A DNA stretch of 64,000 nucleotides. Source: Thermoplasmata archaeon (GTDB taxonomy: Archaea; Thermoplasmatota; Thermoplasmata; Methanomassiliicoccales; Methanomethylophilaceae). The notes under the pieces were generated by a model that was not told the origin of the DNA, did not search any database, and was given only the letters and a program-made list of their open reading frames with translations. Both the position numbers and the translations under genes were made by a program. Of this stretch, positions 49,115 through 58,841 are shown piece after piece (position 1 is the first letter of the stretch; each line of letters begins with the position of its first letter). The DNA is taken from NCBI GenBank assembly GCA_015063185.1, contig SUSY01000002.1, positions 19,222 through 83,221 on the forward strand, written 5' to 3'.

Positions 49115-51745
49115 TCAAAGGAAATCGGACTTGAACTCCACGGTGAGACGATCGTTTCCTCTGATGCACGAATCGATCGTCCTGAGCAACCTTTCGGAAT
49201 CCATCGATTTCAATTCCTGGAACAACCTCTTGGTGAGACCGTCGTCCTTTCTCGTACCGCGTCCGGAATTGGACAGGAGCATCAACCTGTACTTTGCATC
49301 GAAGTTGCCGTTCTCCGAGGACAGGGTGTACCACCTGAACGCCTCCGCATAGAACTGAGGCATACCCAGACCCTTCTCGAACATCCTTCCGAGAAGGAAC
49401 TGGGCCTCCGGATCGTTATCATGTGCGGCCAGCCTCAACCTCCTTATCGCTTCAGGATGCCCCTTGACGTCACTGCCTGGTAATGAGAGGATACGACCGA
49501 TCTTGCGGTTCGATACCATGTTGCCGGAATCCGCGGACCTCCTGTAATGGTCCAATGCGACAGAGATGTCACGCTTCACGGCACCCGAAGATATCATGTC
49601 CGCACAGATGATGGATGACTCCAAATGACCCAGATTGGAGGCCGATTCGAACCAGTCGTAAGCAAGTGATTCGGACCTCTCGACTCCGTCGCCCTCCAGG
49701 TACATCTCGCCTATCGCATGATACACATCCATATCTGGCTCATCTGACAGCATCATCAATCCGCGATATCTTTCCTCTCCGGATGAGGACATTATCCTGG
49801 ACCTATCCAATCTTTCCTTGGCATCATCCGAACCTAGCTCTATGGCCCTCTGATAATGTTTTCTCGCCAAACTGTACGATGTACTGACCCCGTCACCCGA
49901 CTCGTAACAATGACCCAGACGATATTGGATCATTGGGTCGTCATGATACATGAACAACCTGTACTTCGAGAACCATTGTCCCTCCGGAACATCGTCGCTG
50001 GATAGATCAATACGTTCTGTTGCATCCGAATTCCCGTTGGCGGATGCACGCTCGTACCATTGTAACGCCTCATCCATATCCGCCCTGTCACGGGCCTTCG
50101 ATTCGAGGTATGCTGCCAACCAGAGCTGTGAATCGGAATCGCCACCTATGGCCAATGACCTACGATACCTCACCGCCGTATGGATGCCCTTCTTGGTACC
50201 GATACCGTTCTCGTAACGAACGGCCAACTCCCGGATCACCGAAGGATCTCCCTCCTCCGAACGCAGGAGCAGCCTTCTCATGCATTCTGTATCCGATAAG
50301 GAACCTAGATCGGACACGTCCACCAATTGTGCGGCCCTTTCGTTCCCTGCATTCGCAGACTTGATGAACCACTGAAGTGCCAGATGATAATCCTTCAGAT
50401 TGGACAATTCATACAGCTCTCCAATGCGGAACATCAGATCGTGTATCCGGATCTCCGGAGGCGACCTCACACGACATATGAGATCCGAGAACACTGGCAC
50501 ATCCGATTCTGTGGAATCGATAATTGCATTGTACCATTGTATGGCCTGATCATAGGATACGGTACCGGCCACACCGGACTCGTAGCATTGTGCCAGCAAA
50601 TATCTCGCATAGTTATCCCCAGCATATGCTGGCAATCTAGCCTCCGTGAACACCATCGGATCCGTGCCGGATGCGTCCAATTCCAGACGGTTGCCAGCGT
50701 ACCTATTACCAAGATCCGCTGACTCCCGATACAGTTGGCATATGCCCTTCGCATCGATACCGTCGATCCCTTTTCCGGATGAAAAATCGAATGTACTCTC
50801 ATAACAGGATGCCAACTTGAAGAGTGCATCCGGATCCTTTCCGCACTTCTTGTATGCCCTGATGGCCTTCGAGATGTTAGGGGCCATCCTCCCAAGACCG
50901 TTCTGATGTATCAGACCCAAACGATAGGATGCTCTGATACAGCCCTTGGACTGTGCCTTCTTATAGAGTTCCACCACCTTGGTAGCGGACGCGCCCTTGA
51001 ATGAAGGATTGACCCTCAGGTTATGCTCGAAATGGTTCGCGAGATGATACGATACCAATGGATCCTCGCCATCGGTGACCTTGTTGATGATATAGCAACG
51101 ACGATACGAATCCTCGTCCAATATCCCATCCGGCCTGCCATCGAGAAAATCCGAGGAAAGATACCCTGTAGCGGAATCGTTCCCCCTGGCCAAAGAACGT
51201 GAATAGAACTCCGCTGCAGAATCCAGCTTACATGCGCCGTTCAACTTCTCTGCGAATTCGAACTCCGATGAACCGTCCGGATTCCAGAACAGGTCAGTAT
51301 CGTTGAGCGTATCCTTCACACCCAACTTGGACAGGAAACCGGATGCGAGGAGATTAACCACATCCTGTTGTATCACGGCACTGAGATCCCTGAAGTCATG
51401 GATGTCCTCGAAATACATGGCGAATGCCGACTCTATCTCCGAATGCTGTACAGGGAACACTGAGAAGTTCGAGCACCTGTAGTTCTGGATTATGTGCATC
51501 TCCAGATCCATCAACATCCTGCGGATCACATATGGAAGTTCGCGCCCGCTCCTCTCATTCTGGATCGATAGAGAATAAGGCAATCCCGAATCGTGATCCA
51601 ACCTGTCTCCCGGAGACTTCCTGAAATTGGACTCCCTCAGGGTATAGAATCTGAAATTGGAATCATCGATACAGTATAGTCTATACTTACCCTTGGAAGA
51701 GGGTTCGTTCTCACAATCCAGGACGTATAGTGATGTGCGCCTCAT
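49115..51745 (-). CDS. Large Sel1-like-repeat protein with unassigned N-terminal domain
   Basis: 876 aa; about 200-aa non-repeat N-terminus, then many SLR units such as AIRAYKKCGKDPDALFKLASCYE and AFRWYTLSSENGNFDAKYRLMLL. Confidence 0.85.
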   Translation of the reverse strand: MRRTSLYVLDCENEPSSKGKYRLYCIDDSNFRFYTLRESNFRKSPGDRLDHDSGLPYSLSIQNERSGRELPYVIRRMLMDLEMHIIQNYRCSNFSVFPVQHSEIESAFAMYFEDIHDFRDLSAVIQQDVVNLLASGFLSKLGVKDTLNDTDLFWNPDGSSEFEFAEKLNGACKLDSAAEFYSRSLARGNDSATGYLSSDFLDGRPDGILDEDSYRRCYIINKVTDGEDPLVSYHLANHFEHNLRVNPSFKGASATKVVELYKKAQSKGCIRASYRLGLIHQNGLGRMAPNISKAIRAYKKCGKDPDALFKLASCYESTFDFSSGKGIDGIDAKGICQLYRESADLGNRYAGNRLELDASGTDPMVFTEARLPAYAGDNYARYLLAQCYESGVAGTVSYDQAIQWYNAIIDSTESDVPVFSDLICRVRSPPEIRIHDLMFRIGELYELSNLKDYHLALQWFIKSANAGNERAAQLVDVSDLGSLSDTECMRRLLLRSEEGDPSVIRELAVRYENGIGTKKGIHTAVRYRRSLAIGGDSDSQLWLAAYLESKARDRADMDEALQWYERASANGNSDATERIDLSSDDVPEGQWFSKYRLFMYHDDPMIQYRLGHCYESGDGVSTSYSLARKHYQRAIELGSDDAKERLDRSRIMSSSGEERYRGLMMLSDEPDMDVYHAIGEMYLEGDGVERSESLAYDWFESASNLGHLESSIICADMISSGAVKRDISVALDHYRRSADSGNMVSNRKIGRILSLPGSDVKGHPEAIRRLRLAAHDNDPEAQFLLGRMFEKGLGMPQFYAEAFRWYTLSSENGNFDAKYRLMLLSNSGRGTRKDDGLTKRLFQELKSMDSERLLRTIDSCIRGNDRLTVEFKSDFL

Positions 51746-51761
51746 GATTGGTTGTTCGGAA

Positions 51762-53282
51762 TCAACTTGTCAGATCTGCATATGCGGCCTTCGCATCCTC
51801 GTCACCGAGGTCCGCCGCCCTCTTGTACAATTCGATCGCCTTGTCGATGGACATGTCCACACCATAACCGGACTCGTACAGGACGGCAAGGTTGTACAAA
51901 GAGGACACATGATTCTGCTCTGCCGCCTTTGTGAACCATTTGGCGGCATCCGCATAGGATTCGTCGACACCGATTCCATTGAGGTACATCATACCAAGAT
52001 TGAACTGTGCGATGGCGTATCCATTGGATGCGGATTCGTTGTACCAGGTGAGTGCGGATGCCTCGGACTGTTCCACACCGAGACCGTTCTGATAGAGATA
52101 AGCGAGATTGTTCTGCGCCATGGGGTGACCCTGGTTCGCAGCACGCGTGTAGTACTCGGATGCGGTGATGTACGACTGCTCGATACCGTCACCGCTCTCA
52201 CACAACAGTCCCAGATGATACTGTGCCCTTGCATAGTTCTGCTCTGCGGCCTTCTTATACCACTTGACCGCCTCGTCGTAGGACTGTTCGACACCCTGGC
52301 CGTTCTGGTACATGACACCGATGATGTTCTGGGCCCTCGCATATCCTTGAAGTGCGGACTTCTTGTACCACACCACTGCATCTATGTAGGACTGCTTCCT
52401 TCCCTTCCCATACTGGTACATCCAACCGGTATCGCACTGTGCGATGGCGTTACCTTCCTCCGCCTTCGAGATGAATCTCTCGGCGTTCTCGGTCATCCAT
52501 TCCGCAAGTTCCTCGTCGGATACGTCCTTCTCGGATGGTACGAGACTGTGAAGCACACTGCGTGCCATCAGGTGTCCGTTGTCGGATGCAAGCTTGTACC
52601 ACTTGACCGCTTCGCCATAGGACTCGTTGACATTGTAACCGGAACCGTACATCCTTGCCACCGTGTACTGGGCCCAGATATCGCCTTTCTTAGCCTCTGC
52701 GACCTGTGCATCGATACCGTTCGGATCGACCTTCACGCTGCTGGACTGGATGGACGGACCCATCGCCTTCTCGGTGGAACGCTTGAGGGACCTCTTAGAT
52801 CCCGTGGATACTGCCCTGGGAGATACGTACTCGGAGATGCTCTTGGTGATTATCGGCATGGATGCCATGAGATTCTCGTATTCCCAAAGATCCAACCACT
52901 GGTATCTGCTGAGAAGGAGTTCCAATGCAGGAGGGAACATGAGCTTCTCTTCGAATATCAAAGGAATGATGATCTTATCGCGCCTCTTGGCGGCATTGAT
53001 CTCGTCGGGAACGAAGGTGGAGCCGTTGATGGCACTTGTACATACCAATACGAATACGGGGCATTCGCAGATTCCGTTCATGATCCCCTCTTCGTACATA
53101 CTTCCGGCAGGGATGTCACGCGGAGCGATCCAACACTTGAAACCTGCGGCTTCGAGATTGTTGCAAAGGTCCCTCGCGATACCTTTGTCGTCGGACGAAT
53201 GACTGATGAACACCTGATATGTGGAATCTGCAGATTGGGCCATGATATCCAAGGATGGTAGGGACGTATTCATTAAAAACAA
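51762..53282 (-). CDS. TIR-domain protein with C-terminal Sel1-like repeats
   Basis: 506 aa; TYQVFISHSSDDKGIARDLCNNLEAAGFKCWIAPRDIPAGSMYEEGIMNGI...STFVPDEINAAKRRDKIIIPL (TIR), then about 8 regular SLR units with YQNGQGVEQSYDEAVKWYKKAAEQ consensus. Confidence 0.92.
   Translation of the reverse strand: MFLMNTSLPSLDIMAQSADSTYQVFISHSSDDKGIARDLCNNLEAAGFKCWIAPRDIPAGSMYEEGIMNGICECPVFVLVCTSAINGSTFVPDEINAAKRRDKIIIPLIFEEKLMFPPALELLLSRYQWLDLWEYENLMASMPIITKSISEYVSPRAVSTGSKRSLKRSTEKAMGPSIQSSSVKVDPNGIDAQVAEAKKGDIWAQYTVARMYGSGYNVNESYGEAVKWYKLASDNGHLMARSVLHSLVPSEKDVSDEELAEWMTENAERFISKAEEGNAIAQCDTGWMYQYGKGRKQSYIDAVVWYKKSALQGYARAQNIIGVMYQNGQGVEQSYDEAVKWYKKAAEQNYARAQYHLGLLCESGDGIEQSYITASEYYTRAANQGHPMAQNNLAYLYQNGLGVEQSEASALTWYNESASNGYAIAQFNLGMMYLNGIGVDESYADAAKWFTKAAEQNHVSSLYNLAVLYESGYGVDMSIDKAIELYKRAADLGDEDAKAAYADLTS
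51780..52680 (-). repeat. In-frame tandem ~108-bp repeats encoding 36-aa Sel1-like units
   Basis: Recurrent AxxWYxxAAxxxxAxAQxxLGxxYxxGxGVxxSYxx units in the TIR protein. Confidence 0.8.
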
Positions 53283-53291
53283 TATCCTATT

Positions 53292-54935
53292 CTATTGTCT
53301 GTGTACAGTTATACCCATACTCCTGAGGATGGGTATCATGTTCCTCACCGCTTCGCGATCGTATTCCCTGATGCTCTCCGGTATGACGCCCCAAGGTGCG
53401 ATGTATGGGGAGATCCTGTTATCTGAATCCTTCTTCTCACCGTACACCCAACCGCTGGACTTGCGCTCGGTGACCCAACGGTCGTGCTCCAATATGGAAA
53501 GGAACTCCACCTCGCCTTCGGAGAGCTCGTCCATCGCGGTATCTGGATCACCATCCTGGGACATGACGCATCCGATCGCAACGATCTTGTCGAAGTATCC
53601 GTAGGCCTGTTTGATGTTGGATAGCTTCAGATCGTCACGGAGGTTATCCCAACTACCGTATTCGGTCTGACCTTCCTCCTTACGTCTCCTCACATAATCA
53701 TCATGGATGGCCATCGCGACCTCCTCGATCCTGTCTATGAAGAATGCGGGAATCTCCGGATCCATCATGTCGGAACCTTTCAGGAACAATTCTGCCGAAC
53801 GTTCACAGGTACATACGATATCCAATCCGTTCGGGAAGAGCTCCTCCACCTTCAACAACCTGTTCAATGTCTTACCCTTCGATTCGGGGAAGGATTCCGA
53901 CATTGCTATGGACGAGGTCCTGTACTCTATGGACATCCCATCATCAGAGATCACATATCTGGATTTGGATGGATAGACACTCTTGACAGTGGCACCGTAT
54001 GCGACACGGTTCCATTCCTGCAGCTCATCACAGAGGATCAACAGATAGGAGATTGGATCTGAATCCAGGGACAAAGGGCCCAGATTGAACGGTTCCCTTG
54101 TGAACGTGTGGTTGTGGAAGTTGTGCATCAGGATTGCGGATGCTCCCTCCACTACGGGTACGATGGCATCCTTACCGTATTGACCATGGATGTTGCTCAT
54201 CCATTTCATCAACATGAGTGCACTGAAATACCCATGATCGACGAAACATGTCCTATACATGTTATCCTCATACCCTTTCAGAGCAGAGATTGCATCCTGC
54301 AACGGAATGCCCAGGATGGAAGAGATCCTGTCAGCCATCATCTCAAGGGAATCCTGACCATCGTGATGGACCATCAGGTCCTCCATCCCCCTGATCATAG
54401 GTACCGGTGTGATCTTCGAATCCTCACGATAACATGCGGACCTGAGGAACCTTCTGATCTTGTTGTAGGATATCTCTATGGGATACCCCATATCATGGAA
54501 CATGGATGCCAGACCCCAAACGTACAGGAACTCCTCGTCCGTGTTTTCAAGAGAGATGTCCGTCCTATGATCCGTGAATGCATCCCTGAACCTCTTGGAC
54601 GATGCGTATATGGAAAGACCGAGAATGAACACGTTGATGGAGTGTACGTAATGGTCCCTCTGACTGTCCACCATCTTGTCGGCACGTTTCTCGTACGCAT
54701 GCATCAACTCGATCAGACCGAGGAGATCGGCCTCCCCCGACAACCTATACGAGTTCCTGAACGTGCGATAGATGACGGATGCATTCTCCTCCGTTTCCGA
54801 TGAAGAGAATTCCTTCAGGGCCTCCCTCAATATGGTCAACGTTCCCTTGTTACCTTTGGTATCCTTGGAGAACAATGAATCGAAGAAGGAGTCCACGTAT
54901 TTCCTTGTGAAGAGTCCGGGCATCTCTGAGGCCAT
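53292..54935 (-). CDS. HD-domain phosphohydrolase fused to C-terminal RyR domain
   Basis: 547 aa; HD-like RDHYVHSINVFILGL...LASMFHDMGYPIE...VDHGYFSALMLMKW...AILMHNFHN...LLILCDELQEWNR; RyR-like LSILEHDRWVTERKSSGWVYGEKKDSDNRISPYIAPWGVIPESIREYDREAVRNMIPIL. Confidence 0.78.
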   Translation of the reverse strand: MASEMPGLFTRKYVDSFFDSLFSKDTKGNKGTLTILREALKEFSSSETEENASVIYRTFRNSYRLSGEADLLGLIELMHAYEKRADKMVDSQRDHYVHSINVFILGLSIYASSKRFRDAFTDHRTDISLENTDEEFLYVWGLASMFHDMGYPIEISYNKIRRFLRSACYREDSKITPVPMIRGMEDLMVHHDGQDSLEMMADRISSILGIPLQDAISALKGYEDNMYRTCFVDHGYFSALMLMKWMSNIHGQYGKDAIVPVVEGASAILMHNFHNHTFTREPFNLGPLSLDSDPISYLLILCDELQEWNRVAYGATVKSVYPSKSRYVISDDGMSIEYRTSSIAMSESFPESKGKTLNRLLKVEELFPNGLDIVCTCERSAELFLKGSDMMDPEIPAFFIDRIEEVAMAIHDDYVRRRKEEGQTEYGSWDNLRDDLKLSNIKQAYGYFDKIVAIGCVMSQDGDPDTAMDELSEGEVEFLSILEHDRWVTERKSSGWVYGEKKDSDNRISPYIAPWGVIPESIREYDREAVRNMIPILRSMGITVHRQ

Positions 54936-54981
54936 GAACGTTGATGGTCGAGGACATTCAATAGGATTGTGCCTACCAGGA

Positions 54982-56661
54982 TCATTTCTTCAGATGCTTA
55001 CCAAGATAGTAATATGCATCCGTCAGGGTCTTTGTGAGATGATACCATGTATCCCTAGGATGATAGACCATGCTGACATACTTCTCATGCTTCGCATCCA
55101 CTGGCCACTTCATAGCAGCGAGGGCTGCCCTGGTCTTGGGTGACAACGGGGATGCGAGGACTCTCAACCAGGCCTTTATGTTCTTGTATCCGAGATCGAT
55201 CATCCTGTCCGGGAACAGGTCTTTCACGATATCAGAATAGGCCAGTTCGCCGTTGGTCACATGCTCGTAGATATCCAACCTCTGTCTCTCTTCCTCGCAG
55301 ACATCCTTGAATATGGGCTCACCTTCGGAAGATATGCCGACTATAGGAGGTTCAGGACTGGAGAGGAAGAACTCCGTGAGGTTCACATTGTCCCAGAGTT
55401 TGATGGTCTTATCACGTGTGTGATACCCTTTGTGCTCGATGTTGGGATCATCATTCAGTATGAAATAGTACAGACCTTCGACCTTAGCATCGGGAAAGAT
55501 GTCGGAGATCAGTTTCTGTGAGGAATATTTCATCGTTGTCACATCCACGATGGATATGTTATCGTATTCTCCCAGTGTCTTCGCATACTTGTTGAATAAA
55601 TCCTTACGTTTTTTCTTTATCTCCACTTTGTTCTCTTCGAAGAAAGTGTATGGATCGCCTTCAAAATCCGGGTAGAAGTAATTGACAAGGACCTCCTGAT
55701 ACCCTTTGTAACTCTTGTAATTGGAACCTATGAGTATGTTGAGGAAACGGGGAGCATAGATGTACAGACTCTCATCGAAACTGTTCCTATCATGATACTG
55801 TTTCATGTTGTACCCATCACGGGCGACGAAGAACAACGTACTGTCCTTATCACGATTCTTCTCGATGAACCTCATGTAGTCGAAGAGTAACGGCCCACCG
55901 AACCTATATGCGACATCATACCAGAAATCGTTACCTTTCTCATAGGAGTGGATCATATCCAGAGATACGATCATCGATCTCTCAACAGATCTATTGGCCA
56001 GATAGAACTTATGGATCAAAGGGTGTTTTCTTAGATAGTTGTCTATTGGACGTCTGACATTGGCACAGTATATTCCGAGACTCCTTGGTACACGATAATC
56101 GGAATGCTTGTTGTCACCGAAATGGATGATCTCGTCAGGATGTATCCTCTTCTCGGCCAACATCCTCTTGAATAGGTTTCCGGAATGCTTGTTGCAATTG
56201 TGTTCGCATGAGACGTACAGGTCCGTGTACCCTTCCAATCCACACAGTTTGAGAAGATGTTCAAGATACCTCTTCGGAAGGTACATGTCGGAGATGAGAT
56301 AGACCTCACGTTTCTTGCATAATGCATTGAATGCGTCCCTGACCTCGGGAAGACAGAATGCACACATCTCGAACTCCAACTCCGTCCTCTTCAGATGTGC
56401 ATACTTCGGGTCGATCGTCTCATAGATGTTGGCAAAGGTCGTCTCTCCTGACCATTTGTCCCTTGCCAGATGTTCCGCACGAATTCTCTCCTTCGCGAAC
56501 CCTGGAGCGTTGGAGAATTTCTCGATGTGTTTGAAGAGGTCCCTCGGTTTCACATAGGGTCTCAACAGAAGCGTGTCATAGATGTCGAAGGAGATGTACT
56601 TGTATTTCCTGGCCTCGGTGAATAACCACCTGATGTCCGTGATGTCCCCATGCTTCGTCAT
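54982..56661 (-). CDS. Large HAD-superfamily protein (cell-surface polysaccharide-type)
   Basis: 559 aa; ISFDIYDTLLLRPYVKPRDLFKHIE, VYLISDMYLPKRYLEHLL, IHFGDNKHSDYRVPRSLGI. Confidence 0.75.
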   Translation of the reverse strand: MTKHGDITDIRWLFTEARKYKYISFDIYDTLLLRPYVKPRDLFKHIEKFSNAPGFAKERIRAEHLARDKWSGETTFANIYETIDPKYAHLKRTELEFEMCAFCLPEVRDAFNALCKKREVYLISDMYLPKRYLEHLLKLCGLEGYTDLYVSCEHNCNKHSGNLFKRMLAEKRIHPDEIIHFGDNKHSDYRVPRSLGIYCANVRRPIDNYLRKHPLIHKFYLANRSVERSMIVSLDMIHSYEKGNDFWYDVAYRFGGPLLFDYMRFIEKNRDKDSTLFFVARDGYNMKQYHDRNSFDESLYIYAPRFLNILIGSNYKSYKGYQEVLVNYFYPDFEGDPYTFFEENKVEIKKKRKDLFNKYAKTLGEYDNISIVDVTTMKYSSQKLISDIFPDAKVEGLYYFILNDDPNIEHKGYHTRDKTIKLWDNVNLTEFFLSSPEPPIVGISSEGEPIFKDVCEEERQRLDIYEHVTNGELAYSDIVKDLFPDRMIDLGYKNIKAWLRVLASPLSPKTRAALAAMKWPVDAKHEKYVSMVYHPRDTWYHLTKTLTDAYYYLGKHLKK

Positions 56662-56697
56662 CTTCGGGATAAATGAATCTGCTGGGATATAAGACTC

Positions 56698-57063
56698 TCA
56701 TACGAGAGGCCTGCTCTCCAGAACTAGATGGGTTCCGGAACGAAGATAGATGAGGGGAACACCGTGCTTTCTGAGCTTACTCCTGAGCAACTTGTCGTTG
56801 GTCAGGACGTATGCGTTCTCACGAAGGGCCAATTCTATGACGGAAGCGTCACCTGTGGCATCGGTCTTGATTATGGTGTATCTCCTCGCAAGGTCCAACG
56901 CTGCGTTGGCATACTTGTGCTTGAGGTGCTTCAGTTCACCGATCAGTGGTCCGGGGACGACAAAACGTACATCCCCAAGAAGGTCACGAACTGCGTAATC
57001 AAGATTGATACGCAGTTCGAAAGGCATTAGTAAAGCGTTTGTGTCGAGAACGACGGTCTGCAT
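56698..57063 (-). CDS. PIN-domain protein (Fcf1/VapC-like nuclease fold)
   Basis: 121 aa; MQTVVLDTNALLMPFEL...IGELKHLK...ATGDASVIELALRENAYVLTNDKLLRSKL. Confidence 0.85.
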   Translation of the reverse strand: MQTVVLDTNALLMPFELRINLDYAVRDLLGDVRFVVPGPLIGELKHLKHKYANAALDLARRYTIIKTDATGDASVIELALRENAYVLTNDKLLRSKLRKHGVPLIYLRSGTHLVLESRPLV

Positions 57064-57069
57064 ACCGAA

Positions 57070-58305
57070 TCACTCGATGATACCGTATCCGATGAGTCTC
57101 CACTTGTTGGAGATCCTTCTGGAAATGGCCACTCTCTGTCCCTTGACGATACATACCGGAATCTTCAGGACGACCTGGATCTTTCCGGCCTTACCGTTCT
57201 TGACGACACCCACAGTGGTAGCGGTACCGATGGACAACATCAGCATCTCGTTGGACTTGATCTCATCGACCTCGAGATCGGATGATGAACCTACGACCCT
57301 GTCAAGGAGCACGGTCTTCATTGTGAAGTCGTGCGCCACCTCAGGCACCTGTCCGGGAATTCCAACCATACGTCCGGTGAGTCCATCGGACTTGGTGATG
57401 GAGGGATCGAGTGACGTACCGATGGAGATGAGTCCTCCGGGGCCAATGGATTTGACGGACTTGCTTCCGGCGAAGAGCGATGTCACCTTCGTGGTGAGTC
57501 TCTGCCAGACAGTCTTTCCGCCGACCTCCGTCCTGATACCGGGAACGATCTCGATCTCATCACCGATCTTCAGGGTACCCTGGATCAGGGAACCTCCGAG
57601 GACTCCGCCCTTGAGATCCTTGGGGGACGTACCGGGGGAGTTGATATCGAAGGACCTTGCGACATGCATGAGTGCAGGTGCATCTACATCCCTCTTGACA
57701 GAGGAAATGATGTGATCCTCAATAGTCTTGATCAGCATATCGATGTTCACCCCACTGTTCGCGGAGATGGGGACGATAGGCGCATTCTCGGCGATGGTAC
57801 CTTTGACGAACTCCTTGATCTGCTTGAAGTTCTCGACCGCCTGTTCCCTGGTGACGATATCGATCTTGTTCTGAACGATGATGATCTTCTCGATTCCTAT
57901 GATCGAGAGTGCCATCAGATGTTCCTTGGTCTGAGGCTGGGGACACTTCTCGTTGGCTGCAACAAGAAGGATCGCTCCATCCATGAGGGCAGCCCCGGAG
58001 AGCATTGTGGCCATGAGTGTCTCGTGACCGGGAGCGTCCACGAAGGACACTGCTCTGAGGAACTCGGTATCCGCACCACAGTTGGGACATTTCTTGTCAG
58101 TGCTGTATGCGGCTGCCCCCTCACAGTTGGGACACTTGTAGAACGCGACGTCTGCATATCCGAGTCTGATTGAGATTCCTCTCTTGACCTCCTCGGAGTG
58201 ACGGTCAGCCCACTCGCCAGAGAGTGCTCTGGTGAGCGTGGTCTTACCGTGATCGACGTGTCCTATCATCCCGATGTTGACTTCGGGCTGCTTGGGTACT
58301 TTCAT
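57070..58305 (-). CDS. eif2g: Translation initiation factor aIF2 subunit gamma
   Basis: 411 aa; [47 protein letters not shown]; Zn-ribbon CPNCEG...CPNCGA. Confidence 0.96.
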   Translation of the reverse strand: MKVPKQPEVNIGMIGHVDHGKTTLTRALSGEWADRHSEEVKRGISIRLGYADVAFYKCPNCEGAAAYSTDKKCPNCGADTEFLRAVSFVDAPGHETLMATMLSGAALMDGAILLVAANEKCPQPQTKEHLMALSIIGIEKIIIVQNKIDIVTREQAVENFKQIKEFVKGTIAENAPIVPISANSGVNIDMLIKTIEDHIISSVKRDVDAPALMHVARSFDINSPGTSPKDLKGGVLGGSLIQGTLKIGDEIEIVPGIRTEVGGKTVWQRLTTKVTSLFAGSKSVKSIGPGGLISIGTSLDPSITKSDGLTGRMVGIPGQVPEVAHDFTMKTVLLDRVVGSSSDLEVDEIKSNEMLMLSIGTATTVGVVKNGKAGKIQVVLKIPVCIVKGQRVAISRRISNKWRLIGYGIIE

Positions 58306-58309
58306 CGGA

Positions 58310-58699
58310 TTACTCCGAGGGCTCTGCGATGGTCTCTTCGATGGACTTGGGTCCGTACTCGGTGACGGCCATGTTGATCTGGACGATCTTCTCGGAGATT
58401 GCGCATCCGTGGATTGCGACCCTTCTCCTCTGTCCAGGGTACTTCTCGTGGAATCCGAGTCCCTCGGACATGAGGAGCATTCTCCTCTTGTTTCCGGGAA
58501 GGTCCTTCCTCATAGGAGTTCCGTTTCCATCTGATCCGCCGGTGATCTGGAGTTTGTATCCGGGAAGTCCGACGAAGATTCCGTCAATAATCTCTCCGAC
58601 GCACTTGCCAGTCAGAGAGTTCGCGTGGTGGCCGGTAACGGTCATGTTGTAGGACTTACCGGTCTTCTTGTCATTAACAACAGCTTTGTATTCTGCCAT
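58310..58699 (-). CDS. rps6e: 30S ribosomal protein S6e
   Basis: 129 aa; [30 protein letters not shown]. Confidence 0.95.
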   Translation of the reverse strand: MAEYKAVVNDKKTGKSYNMTVTGHHANSLTGKCVGEIIDGIFVGLPGYKLQITGGSDGNGTPMRKDLPGNKRRMLLMSEGLGFHEKYPGQRRRVAIHGCAISEKIVQINMAVTEYGPKSIEETIAEPSE

Positions 58700-58841
58700 T
58701 TGAACACCTGTAAGTCCTGGCTAACCGCACATAGTTTATATATGTTGGCAAAGACAGAGCGAGCTATACTGTCGACCGGTGGACGGAACCACATCATAGA
58801 GAAGGCGCATGATATGACCGTATTCGGTATGGATCGTCGAC

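Noticed and set aside
51657-53261. 534-aa + strand ORF opposite the TIR-SLR gene
   Set aside because: Antisense of in-frame Sel1 repeats; its apparent repeats mirror the minus-strand repeats.
49115-53282. Regular ~108-bp periodicity that could suggest a CRISPR or satellite array
   Set aside because: The repeats are in frame, degenerate and encode 36-aa Sel1-like units; there are no short identical repeats with unique spacers.
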